A stretch of 64,000 nt of DNA from Ulvibacter litoralis. GTDB taxonomy: Bacteria; Bacteroidota; Bacteroidia; Flavobacteriales; Flavobacteriaceae. Below are positions 1 to 10,086 of this stretch, piece after piece. The position numbers were made by a program, and so were the translations under genes. Position 1 is the first letter of the stretch, and each line of letters opens with the position of its first letter. The stretch spans positions 124,001 through 188,000 of the forward strand of contig NZ_FNBA01000003.1 of NCBI RefSeq assembly GCF_900102055.1. Reading direction: 5' to 3'. The notes under the pieces are model-generated. The model was not told the DNA's origin. It worked only from the letters and a program-made list of their open reading frames with translations, and did not search any database.

Positions 1-2475
1 TGCTGGATTGTAGGTTTTAAAACCAACATCAAATCTAAATACAAAAAAACCAAAGTCATATCTAATCCCAAGTCCTGATGCAATTGCAATTTCAGAAAGG
101 TCACTGAAGCTTGTAAAACGAGAGCTTTCATCGGTAATGTTATCGGCTACATTCCAAATGTTACCAGCGTCCACAAAAAAGGCACCTTTAAAATCGCCTA
201 AAATTGTATAGCGGTATTCGGCATTTAATGCAATTTTAAGATTCGCTTCGTTAAAATCCTGGATGCTTCCGCTGCTTCCTGGTCCTAAATCGTAGGCACG
301 CCACCCTCTATTGTCATTGGCTCCTCCTGCGAAATAACTTCGCGTAAAAGGAATACTAGTACTGTTTCCGTAGGGAATAGCAACACCCGCAAAGGTTCGA
401 ACAGCAAAAACACTATTGCTGTTTATTTCCCAGTGCTTAATATAGTTTCCTTCAAGTTTTATGTATTGTGAGAAAACAATACCAAGGGTTTCGTAATTTC
501 CGTTGTCATTTTTAGTAAGTCCAGCCAAATTTGCTATGCCAGATAAAATATTACCTGCACCTTCAATTTTCCATTGAAGTCTTGAAAAACTATTGTCTAA
601 AATGCCTTCACGAGTGTCTCTTGTCCACGTAAAATTGGTAGCGAAAATTAGGTTGTCTTCAGTAAGTCTTTCCTCACGTTCTTTAATACTACTAACATCA
701 TCAATTTCATCGGTATCTAAGCTTAGCGGGTTGCTGTCGTCTAAAGCTTCAGTAATAAAAAGGGATGTTTCGTCAGGAATTTCAAGGACTTGTGTGTCTT
801 CATTTTGAAATGTATAGTCGTTTGCAACTGCAATTTCGTTCAAGCGATCAAACGAGCTTACATACACATTAAAGTAGTTTGCCGTGTTTAAATTTCGAAC
901 ATACTGAATGTTTAATAAGTCTAATTTATTGGTTCTTATTTTTGAAGGTTTCCATTGGTAACTAAAGATGGCGTTAAAATTTTGCCGGTCTAATCCAATA
1001 TTATTTTGGGCATTTATTCCTAAGCTAATACTAGTAGAAGGCGACATGTATTTAGGAATGATCTTATTTGTGTTTACGGGAAACACAATTCTAGGAAACG
1101 ACAGTTTGATGTCTCCTCCAACATCCGAAATATTGAAAAAACGTTCACTGTCATTGGCATCTTTTGAAGAACCAATGCTTCCTCGTCCTGAAATTTCTAA
1201 TATTTCAGCCCTTCGGAATACATTTCGTAAAATTACAGAAGCACTAAAACCGACACCAATTTGTTGAATAATCGAAGTGTACGTGTCAAAGTCGGTTTCT
1301 AAGGTTGCTTTTTTTCTTGGACTCAACAACACGGTAGAAATTAATCCTGTTCCGGTACTGTCTCTGGGGTCTTCCTGATAATTAATGTTTGGGTATTTAA
1401 AAATACGTAAATCACTTATCTGATTATAAGTAAGTGTTCTATCGATGTCTCTAAAAATTTGTCCTGGTGTGATAGAAACAGCATCTGTAATTGCTTTAGG
1501 CTTAAAGCGCAATTTATCGTAACTGAATAAGGTGTATCCGTTATAAGTCGCCGAATCGGAAAACTTCCGGTCTTTATTGGCAAAGGAATAATCGGTAATA
1601 ATTCGAACTTCGTTTATTTTGTGAATTTTGAAAGGTTCCGTTCGAGTAGAATCTCCTACCGTAATTTTCCTGTCCGGAATTAAATAGGTAATGTTTGCTT
1701 TATGCCCCGTATTGATGGTGTCTGCTTCAAAACCGATATAATCTTGGTCAAAATGATACAGTCCAGAGTTTCGAAATTGAATGGTTAAGCGATCACGTTC
1801 GTTGTTAAAGTCTGCTGCCGCATATTGCTTTCCTTCAATAACAAATGATTTGTCTTTGGTGTCTTGAAACAATGAATCGACAACTTTTGAGCTTATTTTT
1901 TCCTGAATAGAATCTAAATAATATGGTTTGAAACGTTGTATGTTGTAGGTGATGGTGGCTCTTTTCTTTTTGGTGGAATCAATTTTAACTCCATAGCTTC
2001 CTTTGGTGTTAAACCAACCTCGTTTCGAGTACCATTGCTTTATTCGCTCTAACGATTTTTTTGCTTTACTGTCGTCAATAACAACAGGTGCATCCCCAGA
2101 TTTTTCAAGCCATTTATTTAAACCTACGTAACTGTTTCCTATTTGATCTACCTGCTTTTTAGATAAAAAACGAACCAAACGTTCTTCTCTTTTTGGTTTT
2201 TTGTACAACCATTTGGTGAATGTAGAATCGGGTTGTGGATCGGCAAGATTATAAATGTGAAGCCCCATTGGAACATTAACCAAAGGGATTTTAGGATTCG
2301 GTTTTTGGATTAACTGACTAAAAACGCCAGCATCGTTAATTTCTTCTTCGTCAACAACAATGGTGTTATCGGTAAGTAGAAATTTGTCGTCAGGAACGCG
2401 CTTTACTGCATTACAAGAGATGAGCAAGGCGATTAATCCTAAAATTAATGATATTTTTGTGAAGGTTTGGGTCAA
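1..2475 (-). CDS. tamL: TamL-type BamA/Omp85 outer membrane lipoprotein (partial)
   Basis: This is the N-terminal 825 residues of an Omp85-superfamily protein; the 3' end lies left of the window. The reading frame is open from a TTG codon at 2475 to base 1. The start is preceded two codons upstream by an in-frame stop, so TTG is the only plausible start. The N-terminus is a lipoprotein signal with lipobox LISC (Cys21), followed by the NAVKRVPD segment typical of Bacteroidota TamL, then POTRA-like repeats and a C-terminal 16-strand barrel region rich in aromatic residues. In the family, TamL works with TamB (normally next downstream, outside this window) to move proteins or lipids to the outer membrane. 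It diverges from the methyltransferase gene at 2577. Confidence 0.85.
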   Translation of the reverse strand, partial: MTQTFTKISLILGLIALLISCNAVKRVPDDKFLLTDNTIVVDEEEINDAGVFSQLIQKPNPKIPLVNVPMGLHIYNLADPQPDSTFTKWLYKKPKREERLVRFLSKKQVDQIGNSYVGLNKWLEKSGDAPVVIDDSKAKKSLERIKQWYSKRGWFNTKGSYGVKIDSTKKKRATITYNIQRFKPYYLDSIQEKISSKVVDSLFQDTKDKSFVIEGKQYAAADFNNERDRLTIQFRNSGLYHFDQDYIGFEADTINTGHKANITYLIPDRKITVGDSTRTEPFKIHKINEVRIITDYSFANKDRKFSDSATYNGYTLFSYDKLRFKPKAITDAVSITPGQIFRDIDRTLTYNQISDLRIFKYPNINYQEDPRDSTGTGLISTVLLSPRKKATLETDFDTYTSIIQQIGVGFSASVILRNVFRRAEILEISGRGSIGSSKDANDSERFFNISDVGGDIKLSFPRIVFPVNTNKIIPKYMSPSTSISLGINAQNNIGLDRQNFNAIFSYQWKPSKIRTNKLDLLNIQYVRNLNTANYFNVYVSSFDRLNEIAVANDYTFQNEDTQVLEIPDETSLFITEALDDSNPLSLDTDEIDDVSSIKEREERLTEDNLIFATNFTWTRDTREGILDNSFSRLQWKIEGAGNILSGIANLAGLTKNDNGNYETLGIVFSQYIKLEGNYIKHWEINSNSVFAVRTFAGVAIPYGNSTSIPFTRSYFAGGANDNRGWRAYDLGPGSSGSIQDFNEANLKIALNAEYRYTILGDFKGAFFVDAGNIWNVADNITDESSRFTSFSDLSEIAIASGLGIRYDFGFFVFRFDVGFKTYNPA

Positions 2476-2576
2476 GCGTCTCTATTTATTCAAGGTGATC
2501 TAGTTTAGTCAGACCGAAGTCCAAAGCAATCCTTTTAAAAAATGGTTGTATTAACTCAATTCAAAAATACTATAAT

Positions 2577-3305
2577 TTGGTTAGCAAAAGTCAAATAAAA
2601 CTAATAACAAGTTTACAACAAAAAAAGTATCGGGATAAAGAAGAACTTTTTATTGCTGAAGGACCTAAAATTATTTCAGAATTACGTGCTTCAGGGTTAA
2701 AAATACACAGTTTGTTTTCTACGGAACGTTACGAGGATTTGTCAGATCGTTTTTATGAGGTAACTGCAAATGAACTTCAAAAAATAAGTGCTTTAAAAAG
2801 GGCGAATACTGCTCTTGCGCTTTTTGAAATTCCGAGGCATAAAACCATTCCTTCCGAAGGAATTATTGTGGCCTTAGATGCTATTCGAGATCCAGGAAAC
2901 TTAGGAACCATTATCCGTCTTTGCGATTGGTTTGGAGTGCGACAATTGGTATGTTCGGTAGATACTGCAGATTGTTACAATCCGAAAGTGGTGCAAGCAA
3001 CAATGGGTTCTATTGCGCGTGTAGAAGTACAGTATCTTGACCTTTCAGAATACATTCAAAATACAGATCTTCCTGTCTTTGGAGGTGTTTTAGATGGCGA
3101 AAATGTATATGCTTCAACCTTGCCTAAAAATGCAATTGTGGTTGTAGGAAACGAAGGCAATGGAATTTCAGAAGAAATAATGAAACAGCTTACTCATAAA
3201 ATTACCATTCCGCAGTTTGGCGCTACACAACAAACAGAAAGTTTAAACGTGGCGACGGCGACGGCTATTTTATTGAGCGAATTTAATCGTTCTACTGAAA
3301 CGTAA
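2577..3305 (+). CDS. TrmH/SpoU-family RNA 2'-O-methyltransferase
   Basis: The 242-residue protein has an N-terminal substrate-binding part (KYRDKEELFIAEG, residues about 18-30) and a C-terminal SPOUT domain. The three SPOUT motifs are visible: DAIRDPGNLGTIIR near residue 100, GNEGNGIS near 190 and the ESLNVATATAI knot near 221. It should transfer a methyl group from SAM to a ribose 2'-OH of rRNA or tRNA in the cytoplasm; the target base cannot be told. The start is TTG, supported because MVSKSQIKL matches the usual family N-terminus and no ATG is near. Its 3' end overlaps porT tail to tail by 14 bases. Confidence 0.9.
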   Translation: MVSKSQIKLITSLQQKKYRDKEELFIAEGPKIISELRASGLKIHSLFSTERYEDLSDRFYEVTANELQKISALKRANTALALFEIPRHKTIPSEGIIVALDAIRDPGNLGTIIRLCDWFGVRQLVCSVDTADCYNPKVVQATMGSIARVEVQYLDLSEYIQNTDLPVFGGVLDGENVYASTLPKNAIVVVGNEGNGISEEIMKQLTHKITIPQFGATQQTESLNVATATAILLSEFNRSTET

Positions 3306-3999
3306 AGTTTATAAAAACTCCTCTAGTAGACATTTTATCGATGTTGCTAGTCCACGGACTGTTTGGGTCGTTGTCAGGGATTAACTCATCGCTGGTAGCA
3401 AAAACACCACGAATGGATGGTGAAAACTTGAAGTAGTATAAATAGAAATCAATACCAACTCCTAACTCGTAATAACTCGTGTTGCTTGTGGTTCTGAATT
3501 CTCCTTGTTTGTTGTCGTCAGGATTTTTTTCGTTACTCGAAAGGTTTAACGACGTACCAATACCTCCAATAATAAACGGTTTTATATTGTTAAGGCGTTT
3601 GGTAGATACTTTTACCAATAACGGAATGTGAATATAGGTGGATTTTACTTCGCGTAAAATATCTCTTTCATCTTCAAAACCCGGAAAGAAAAGGTTTCGC
3701 TGTGTAAAAGATAAACCAGGTTCCAGTCGAAGGTTGATGTATTTGTTAATACGCATGTCACCAATAAGTCCTACGTTAAATCCTGTTTGACCTTCCACGG
3801 TAATATCTGTAGCTTCATTGCCTCTTTCTTCAATATAATCGAAGTTGAAATCGTAATTATTAAAACCAAGATAATATCCCCAAGTCAAAAATCGATTGTC
3901 GAACGTTTCTAAGTTAGACAGTCGTTCTTTGCTAAACAATTGAGCTTGCGCAGTTTGCGTTAGAAATAAAATGGCAATTATAAAAAAGAGTTTCTTCAT
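3292..3999 (-). CDS. porT: Type IX secretion system protein PorT
   Basis: The 235-residue protein has a Sec signal peptide (cleavage after about AQA, residue 19) and then a beta-barrel of the PorT outer-membrane family, with FNVGLIGDMRINKYINLRLEPGLSF in the middle and a C-terminal aromatic residue pattern (VFINFTFQ) expected of outer membrane barrels. PorT (SprT in gliding Flavobacteria) is required for T9SS secretion. It follows ubiE by two bases, an arrangement I know from other Flavobacteria, so the two are probably co-transcribed. The 3' end overlaps the opposing methyltransferase gene. Other OmpW/PorT-like barrels are possible alternatives, but gene context supports PorT. Confidence 0.85.
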   Translation of the reverse strand: MKKLFFIIAILFLTQTAQAQLFSKERLSNLETFDNRFLTWGYYLGFNNYDFNFDYIEERGNEATDITVEGQTGFNVGLIGDMRINKYINLRLEPGLSFTQRNLFFPGFEDERDILREVKSTYIHIPLLVKVSTKRLNNIKPFIIGGIGTSLNLSSNEKNPDDNKQGEFRTTSNTSYYELGVGIDFYLYYFKFSPSIRGVFATSDELIPDNDPNSPWTSNIDKMSTRGVFINFTFQ

Positions 4000-4001
4000 A
4001 G

Positions 4002-4733
4002 TTATTTTGTAGCAGAATAGATGGTTGCTACACCAAACGTTTGTGGTTTATTTTCCACTTCTTTAAACCCGTTTTTTCTTAAAATATTGTTGAGTTTTTC
4101 TCCATGTGGAAAAATAGAGGCACTCTCACTTAAATAACGGTAGGCAACTTTGTCTTTTGAAAATATCTTTCCAATAAGGGGTAAAAATAATTTGGTGTAA
4201 AGTCCGTACCCTTGTTTAAAAGGAGTCTTGGTAGGAACCGAAGTTTCTAATATTACAAATATTCCGTTTGGTTTTAGTACTCTTTTTATTTCTGAAAGTC
4301 CTTTGTCTAGATTTTCAAAATTTCGAATACCGAAAGAAACGGTAATAGCATCAAAGGAGTTGTCTTCAAATGGTAGTGCTTCAGAATCTCCTTGAGTAAA
4401 TTCAATTTTTTCTGAAAGGGGTGTTCCTAACACTTTTTTTCTAGCCACTGATAACATTCCGTCAGAAAGATCTAATCCAACAATTTTTGAAGCATTGGTG
4501 TCAGTAGCAAATTTTATAGCAAGGTCTCCCGTGCCTGTAGCGATATCTAGTACAGATTCAGGATTTTTTTCGGCAACCATTTTTATCACCTTCTTGCGCC
4601 ACTTTACGTCGGTGCCAAGAGAGATAACACGGTTCAAGCCGTCGTAATTGCCCGATATAGTATCGAACATTTGCTCTACCTGCTTCTTTTTATTGAGCGA
4701 GGAGTCTTTGTAAGGGGTTACTTTTTTTTCCAT
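4002..4733 (-). CDS. ubiE: Demethylmenaquinone methyltransferase (MenG/UbiE)
   Basis: The 243-residue Rossmann-fold methyltransferase has the UbiE signature around residues 22-45 ([19 protein letters not shown]) and SAM motif [13 protein letters not shown] at 61-72, with the second family signature RVLKPNG further on. It makes the last step of menaquinone synthesis, methylating demethylmenaquinone. This fits an organism whose Nqr pump reduces menaquinone. It is the first gene of a probable two-gene unit with porT and has its own TAGCTTTG -7 element 13 bases before the ATG. Confidence 0.95.
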   Translation of the reverse strand: MEKKVTPYKDSSLNKKKQVEQMFDTISGNYDGLNRVISLGTDVKWRKKVIKMVAEKNPESVLDIATGTGDLAIKFATDTNASKIVGLDLSDGMLSVARKKVLGTPLSEKIEFTQGDSEALPFEDNSFDAITVSFGIRNFENLDKGLSEIKRVLKPNGIFVILETSVPTKTPFKQGYGLYTKLFLPLIGKIFSKDKVAYRYLSESASIFPHGEKLNNILRKNGFKEVENKPQTFGVATIYSATK

Positions 4734-4746
4734 AAAATAGCGGATG

Positions 4747-4754
4747 CAAAGCTA
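4747..4754 (-). promoter_or_regulatory. -7 promoter element of ubiE-porT
   Basis: On the minus strand the sequence reads TAGCTTTG, a full match to the Bacteroidota -7 consensus TAnnTTTG, 13 bases before the ubiE ATG. No clear TTG -33 element is seen. The transcript would have a very short leader. Confidence 0.6.
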
Positions 4755-4823
4755 CATATTTTTTATTACTCGAAGGAACAATGATTTAAAATAGATAACA
4801 GGTAGGATGTCTATTAAATTATA

Positions 4824-4831
4824 TACCTTTG
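4824..4831 (+). promoter_or_regulatory. -7 promoter element of trkA-trkH
   Basis: TACCTTTG matches TAnnTTTG and lies 24 bases before the ATG at 4856. Transcription would start near 4838, which rules out the upstream in-frame TTG at 4829 as the translation start. No TTG -33 box is evident at the usual spacing. Confidence 0.6.
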
Positions 4832-4855
4832 CCCCACATTTTTCGTACAAATTTT

Positions 4856-6205
4856 ATGAAAATTATAATTGCTGGTGCCGGCGAAGTAGGATTTCATCTT
4901 GCTAAGCTCCTTTCATTTGAGTCTCAAAATATCACGCTCATCGATACAAGTAGAGAATCTCTTGCGTATGCAGATTCTCATTTAGACATTCGTGTAGTTC
5001 GTGGAGATGCTACCTCTATATCTGTTTTAAAAGACTCGCAAGTAGATAAAACAGACCTTTTAATTGCTGTTACCTCTAGTGAGACAACAAATATTACGGC
5101 TTGTGTTCTCGGAAAACAATTAGGGGCAAAGCGAACCATTGCGCGTATTTCAAACACAGAGTTTATTGATCGGAAAGATGAGGTTGGGTTTACCAAGTTT
5201 GGAATCGACGAATTAATTTCTCCAGAGTCTTTGGCAGCCACTGAGATAGAACTACTTTTAAATCAGAGTGCCTTTAATGACACCTATCAGTTTGAAAATG
5301 GTGCCTTGACAATGGTCGGTTTGGTATTGTCTAGAACGGCAATGTTTGTAGGAAAGTCGGTTCGTGAATTTGCAGGGTGTTTTCCTAATCTAAAATGTGT
5401 GCCTATTGCCATCCAGCGATATGGAACGCAAAACACAGTAATTCCTAGGGGAGATACGCAGTTTAAAGAAGGGGATCAAGTATATTTTACAACCACTCCA
5501 AGTGGGGTAGATGAAATTTATAAACTTTCGGGAAGGATTCATGAAGACATTCGAAAAGTAATGATTCTTGGCGGAAGTAAAATTGGGTATAAAACAGCAA
5601 CCGATTTATGCAAAGCAAAATTTAAAGTAAAACTTATCGAAAAAGATAAGGATAAGGCTTTTGAAGTGGCCGACGATATTCCACATTGTTTGGTGATTAA
5701 TGGAGATGGTAGAAATGTTGAATTGCTTCAAGAAGAGTCTATAGAAGATATGGATGCGTTTATTTCAGTAACTGGTAATAGCGAAACCAATATTATGTCT
5801 TGTTTGGTTGCTAAATCTAAAGGTGTCCGTAAAACTATTGCTTTGGTTGAGAATATGGACTATTATCAATTATCACATTCTATCGGTATAGATACGCTTA
5901 TCAATAAAAAGCTACTAGCCGCAAACAATATATTTAGATACGTTCGAAGAGGTGAGGTTGTTGCAATGACCAAACTGAATAATATGAACGCCGAACTATT
6001 AGAGTTTAATGTATCGGCGACATCATACGTAAAAAATAAAGCTATTAAAAAAATTGATTTTCCGCGTTCTGCCATCATTGGTGGGGTTATTAGAAATGGC
6101 GAAGGGCTTATTGCACTTGGCGATTTTGTGATAGAAGAAGGAGATCATATCGTAGTTTGTTGTCTTCCTCAATCTATTAGTAGGGTTGAAAAACTATTCA
6201 TTTAA
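4856..6205 (+). CDS. trkA: Trk system potassium transporter, NAD-binding subunit TrkA
   Basis: The 449-residue cytoplasmic regulator contains two RCK units, each a TrkA_N Rossmann domain followed by a TrkA_C domain. The dinucleotide-binding motifs are GAGEVG at residues 7-12 and the more degenerate GGSKIG at about 238-243. The ATG at 4856 is chosen over the in-frame TTG at 4829 because MKIIIAGAGEVG is the normal family N-terminus and the promoter element overlaps the longer form. The stop codon overlaps the trkH start (TAATG), so the two are translationally coupled. TrkA gates the TrkH potassium channel in response to NAD(H) and ATP/ADP in related systems. Confidence 0.93.
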   Translation: MKIIIAGAGEVGFHLAKLLSFESQNITLIDTSRESLAYADSHLDIRVVRGDATSISVLKDSQVDKTDLLIAVTSSETTNITACVLGKQLGAKRTIARISNTEFIDRKDEVGFTKFGIDELISPESLAATEIELLLNQSAFNDTYQFENGALTMVGLVLSRTAMFVGKSVREFAGCFPNLKCVPIAIQRYGTQNTVIPRGDTQFKEGDQVYFTTTPSGVDEIYKLSGRIHEDIRKVMILGGSKIGYKTATDLCKAKFKVKLIEKDKDKAFEVADDIPHCLVINGDGRNVELLQEESIEDMDAFISVTGNSETNIMSCLVAKSKGVRKTIALVENMDYYQLSHSIGIDTLINKKLLAANNIFRYVRRGEVVAMTKLNNMNAELLEFNVSATSYVKNKAIKKIDFPRSAIIGGVIRNGEGLIALGDFVIEEGDHIVVCCLPQSISRVEKLFI

Positions 6206-7710
6206 TGGGTACTTTTACCAAGGTTAACTATAAAATTATTCTTCACTTAATGGGACTTCTGTTAATGGTGAATGGAGGGTTTATCCTTCTTTCAACCATT
6301 GTAAGTCTTGTGTATAAAGATGGAGTTGCCTTGCAAATGTTTGAAGCGGGTATGGTCGGTGTTTTTATTGGCGGATTTATCATGCTGATTACAAAGAATC
6401 ACCGAAAGGAAATTCAGAAAAAAGAAGGGTACTTAATTGTAACGTTTGGTTGGATTTTCATGTCACTGATTGGGACCTTACCTTATATGTTTACAGGAGC
6501 GATTCCCGATTTTACCAATGCCTTTTTTGAAACAATGAGTGGTTATACAACCACAGGGGCAAGCATCTTAAGTGATATAGAGGCGGTCCCAAAAGGAGTT
6601 CTTTTCTGGCGAAGTGTTACGCATTGGATAGGAGGTATGGGGATAATCGTTCTCGCTATTGCCATCTTGCCCTTATTGGGAATTGGTGGGATGCAATTGT
6701 TTGCTGCGGAAGCACCAGGCCCTGGCGGAGATAAATTACACCCTAGAATTACAGATACCGCAAAACGACTTTGGCTTATCTATGTGGGGTACACCATAGC
6801 TGAAACCATATTGCTTAAAGTAGCAGGGATGAGTTTCTTTGATGCGATTAACCATTCGTTAAGTACGTTGAGTACAGGAGGATTTTCGACCAAGAATGCA
6901 AGTGTAGCCTATTGGAATGATCGTCCCATAATTCAATACATCATTATCTTTTTCATGTTTTTGGCAGGGACTAATTTTGTACTTAGTTACTTCGCCTTCA
7001 AGCGTAAGTTTGCAAAAATTTTGAGAGATGAAGAGCTTGTAACTTACACGCTAATGATCGTCGCTTTTACTATTATTGCATCGTTACTTATCTATTTTCA
7101 AGCAGATATTTCTATTTCTAGTATTTCACATCCTATGGTTTGGGGACGTTTTGAAAGTTCTGTGCGGCACGCACTCTTTCAAGTGTTAACGGTTGTTACA
7201 ACAACTGGTTTTGTGAGTGCAGACTATACCACATGGACGCCCTTTTTAACAATTTTCTTCTTCGGATTGATGTTTTTAGGAGGTTCGGCAGGATCTACCG
7301 CAGGTGGAATTAAAGTGATGCGTCATTTGATTATGATAAAAAACGGAATTTTAGAGTTTAGACGTACTTTACATCCGCATGCGATTCTTCCAGTTCGCTA
7401 TAATATGAAAGCAGTTCCGCAGCCTATTGTTTTCAATATCTTGGGATTCTTTATTTTGTACATGCTTTCTTTTATTATCGGAACCCTTGTGTTTTCGTGG
7501 TTAGGACTTGATTTTAGTACTGCTCTTGGTGGTGCGGCGTCAACCCTTGGGAATGTAGGTCCAGCATTGGGTGATCTTGGACCAGTAGATAATTACGGTA
7601 ATTTACCTGCAGCCGCAAAATGGTGGTCTTCTTTCTTAATGCTTATTGGGCGTTTGGAATTATTCACAGTACTGATTATCCTAACTCCGTTCTTCTGGAG
7701 AAGTAGGTAG
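6205..7710 (+). CDS. trkH: Trk potassium uptake channel TrkH
   Basis: The 501-residue integral membrane protein shows the four-fold pore-loop pattern of TrkH/KtrB: MSGYTTTGAS, STLSTGGFS, VTTTGFVS and STLGNVGPALG, each carrying the selectivity-filter glycine. The loop GGSAGSTAGGIKVMR, typical of TrkH, is also present. It imports potassium across the inner membrane with TrkA, whose stop codon overlaps this start by one base. The gene ends five bases before the opposing purT gene, with no room for a terminator hairpin. Confidence 0.95.
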   Translation: MGTFTKVNYKIILHLMGLLLMVNGGFILLSTIVSLVYKDGVALQMFEAGMVGVFIGGFIMLITKNHRKEIQKKEGYLIVTFGWIFMSLIGTLPYMFTGAIPDFTNAFFETMSGYTTTGASILSDIEAVPKGVLFWRSVTHWIGGMGIIVLAIAILPLLGIGGMQLFAAEAPGPGGDKLHPRITDTAKRLWLIYVGYTIAETILLKVAGMSFFDAINHSLSTLSTGGFSTKNASVAYWNDRPIIQYIIIFFMFLAGTNFVLSYFAFKRKFAKILRDEELVTYTLMIVAFTIIASLLIYFQADISISSISHPMVWGRFESSVRHALFQVLTVVTTTGFVSADYTTWTPFLTIFFFGLMFLGGSAGSTAGGIKVMRHLIMIKNGILEFRRTLHPHAILPVRYNMKAVPQPIVFNILGFFILYMLSFIIGTLVFSWLGLDFSTALGGAASTLGNVGPALGDLGPVDNYGNLPAAAKWWSSFLMLIGRLELFTVLIILTPFFWRSR

Positions 7711-7714
7711 TCGT

Positions 7715-8878
7715 TTAGTGAACTTTAATCTTAGCAGCTAAATCTTTCGCTTTTTGTGTCACTTCGGAAATGTTGCCTTCGGAAAGTGAATCGTAGGCAA
7801 CAACGACTCCCATTCTACGATAAGGGCGTGTCGTTGGCTTACCGAAAATCCTAAAGTCCGTTTTTGAAGCTTCAGAAACAGCCTCAAGTCCGCTATACGA
7901 AACAGTGTCCGATTCTTTTGAAGCTAATACCACGGCGCTAGCCCCCATTCGTTCTAAAGTGATTTCAGAAATAGGTAATCCGATCACAGCACGAACGTGT
8001 AGTTCAAATTGATTAAAATTTTGAGTATTGGCTAACGTCACCATTCCTGTGTCGTGTGGTCTTGGAGAGAGTTCAGAAAAATAAACACCATCATCCGCGA
8101 CAAAGAATTCCACTCCCCAGATACCAGCACCTGTAAGCGCATTGGTTACTTTTGCGGCCATTTGTTGTGCTTCCTGTAAAACGGCGTCTTTCATGGTTGC
8201 TGGTTGCCAGCTTTCTTGATAATCGCCACGTTCTTGTCGGTGTCCAATAGGAGCACAGAACAAGGTGTTTCCATTTCGTTGTGTAAGGGTGAGAAGGGTA
8301 ATTTCGTAGTTAAAGTTTACAAAAGCTTCTACAATAACTTCAGCGACATCGCCACGAGAACCCTCTTGTGAATACGTCCACGCTTTGTCTATATCAGCTT
8401 CCGTTTTAATAGTACTTTGTCCCTTTCCGCTAGACGACATTAAAGGTTTTACCACACAGGGCATTCCAATTTCTGCCACTGCTTTGTGTAAAGAAGCAGC
8501 TGAAGTAGCATAGCGATACTGGGCTGTTTTAAGTCCAAGATCTTTGGCTGCTAAATCACGAATTGCCTTTCGGTTCATCGTAAAGTTAGCGGCTTTGGCT
8601 GAAGGGATTACTGTATAGCCTTGTTTTTCGTATTCGTAAAAACGTTCGGTGCGAATGGCTTCAATTTCTGGGACAATGTAATCTGGGTTGTGCTTTGCGA
8701 CAATGGTATCGAGTGCCTCTCCATCAAGCATATTAATTACTTCAGAAAGGTGTGCTACTTGCATTGCGGGTGCATTAGGATAGCTGTCTACTGCAATTAC
8801 GGTTTGTCCAATACGTTGTGCTGCGATGACGAATTCTTTTCCTAATTCACCACTGCCTAACAATAAAATTTTAGTCAT
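7715..8878 (-). CDS. purT: Formate-dependent phosphoribosylglycinamide formyltransferase PurT
   Basis: The 387-residue ATP-grasp enzyme has an N-terminal pre-ATP-grasp domain ([11 protein letters not shown], residues 5-15), the ATP-binding loop [15 protein letters not shown] around 142-157 and the metal-binding strand [16 protein letters not shown] near 270. It formylates GAR with formate and ATP in step 3 of purine synthesis, independent of folate. Length is normal for the family. It is followed upstream (12 bases) by the aminotransferase gene on the same strand and may share its transcript. Confidence 0.95.
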   Translation of the reverse strand: MTKILLLGSGELGKEFVIAAQRIGQTVIAVDSYPNAPAMQVAHLSEVINMLDGEALDTIVAKHNPDYIVPEIEAIRTERFYEYEKQGYTVIPSAKAANFTMNRKAIRDLAAKDLGLKTAQYRYATSAASLHKAVAEIGMPCVVKPLMSSSGKGQSTIKTEADIDKAWTYSQEGSRGDVAEVIVEAFVNFNYEITLLTLTQRNGNTLFCAPIGHRQERGDYQESWQPATMKDAVLQEAQQMAAKVTNALTGAGIWGVEFFVADDGVYFSELSPRPHDTGMVTLANTQNFNQFELHVRAVIGLPISEITLERMGASAVVLASKESDTVSYSGLEAVSEASKTDFRIFGKPTTRPYRRMGVVVAYDSLSEGNISEVTQKAKDLAAKIKVH

Positions 8879-8889
8879 TTTTTCAGAAT

Positions 8890-10080
8890 TTATGCGGTAA
8901 GTGCTTTTTTAATTCTACGCATCGCTTCTTTAATGTTTTCTTCGGAAGCTGCATAGGAAATTCGAATACAGTTTGGATCACCAAAAGCTTCACCAGTAAC
9001 GGTGGCTACGTTTGCTTCTTCTAAGAGATACAATGAAAAGTCGGATGCCGTATTAATGTGTTTGCCTCGAAGTGTTTTTCCGAAGTAATAAGAAATATCT
9101 GGGAATACATAAAAAGCACCTTCTGGTTCATTGGTTTTAAATCCAGGAATGTCAGAAAGAAGTTTTAAAATCATACCGCGTCGCTCTTTGAAAGCGTCCA
9201 CCATGTATTTTATCTTACTTGGTGGGTTTTCAAGCGCAGTTATGGTAGCGCGTTGAGCAATACAATTAGTACCACTCGTAATTTGCCCTTGCATCTTGTT
9301 GCATGCACGAGCGATCCATTCTGGACCTCCAATGTAACCGACACGCCAACCCGTCATAGAAAAGGCTTTAGAAACCCCGTTTACCACGACTGTTTGGTCG
9401 TACATATCGTCGAACTCAGCAATAGAGGCATGATTGCCTGTAAAGTTAATGTGCTCATATATTTCGTCGCTAATTACGATAATGTTTGGGTGTTTTACCA
9501 AAACATCTGCAATCGCACGAAGTTCTTTTTTACTATAAACGGAACCACTTGGGTTGCAAGGAGAGCTGTAAATAATAAGTTTTGTATTAGGAGTAATTGC
9601 CTCTTCTAATGATTCTGGAGTAATTTTAAAATCATTATCAATAGAGGTTTTAATTTCTTTAGGAACACCTCCAGCTAGTTTGCTAATATCTGCATAGCTT
9701 ACCCAATACGGAGCAGGAAGTAATACCTCGTCACCTTCATTTAATAAAACCATAGCAAGGTTTGCTAATGATTGTTTTGCACCAGTAGAAACCACAATCT
9801 GACTAGGTGTATAGGTTAAGTTGTTATCGCGCTTAAATTTCGTGATAATCGCTTGCTTTAAGTCACCGTATCCATCCACAGGAGTGTACGAGTGGAAGTC
9901 GTCTTTTATGGCTTGAATTGCCGATTCTTTAATGAATTCGGGAATTGTAAAGTCTGGCTCGCCAAGGCTTAGTCCTATAATATCTTTTCCTTCTTCTTTT
10001 AGCTCACGTGCTTTTGCAGCCATTGCTAAAGTGGCAGAGGTCGCCATTTCATTAACTCGGTTAGAAAGTCTTGAATTCAT
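8890..10080 (-). CDS. PLP-dependent aminotransferase, class I/II (aspartate aminotransferase-like)
   Basis: The 396-residue fold-type I aminotransferase has the N-terminal [13 protein letters not shown] motif, the NPSG motif (residues 176-179) and the PLP lysine Lys238 in [21 protein letters not shown]. The C-terminal substrate arginine lies in the [10 protein letters not shown] segment. It most resembles bacterial subgroup I-gamma aspartate aminotransferases, which act on aspartate/2-oxoglutarate and sometimes prephenate. It sits in a same-strand run desaturase, aminotransferase, purT with gaps of 6 and 11 bases, which suggests one operon of otherwise unrelated enzymes. Confidence 0.9.
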   Translation of the reverse strand: MNSRLSNRVNEMATSATLAMAAKARELKEEGKDIIGLSLGEPDFTIPEFIKESAIQAIKDDFHSYTPVDGYGDLKQAIITKFKRDNNLTYTPSQIVVSTGAKQSLANLAMVLLNEGDEVLLPAPYWVSYADISKLAGGVPKEIKTSIDNDFKITPESLEEAITPNTKLIIYSSPCNPSGSVYSKKELRAIADVLVKHPNIIVISDEIYEHINFTGNHASIAEFDDMYDQTVVVNGVSKAFSMTGWRVGYIGGPEWIARACNKMQGQITSGTNCIAQRATITALENPPSKIKYMVDAFKERRGMILKLLSDIPGFKTNEPEGAFYVFPDISYYFGKTLRGKHINTASDFSLYLLEEANVATVTGEAFGDPNCIRISYAASEENIKEAMRRIKKALTA

Positions 10081-10086
10081 AATGTA

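Noticed and set aside
593-1267. Two plus-strand open frames of 71 and 99 codons inside the tamL region
   Set aside because: They lie antisense to a continuous tamL reading frame and have low-complexity or unlikely composition.
4829-4855. Longer trkA start at TTG 4829
   Set aside because: It overlaps the -7 element, and the ATG at 4856 gives the normal family N-terminus.
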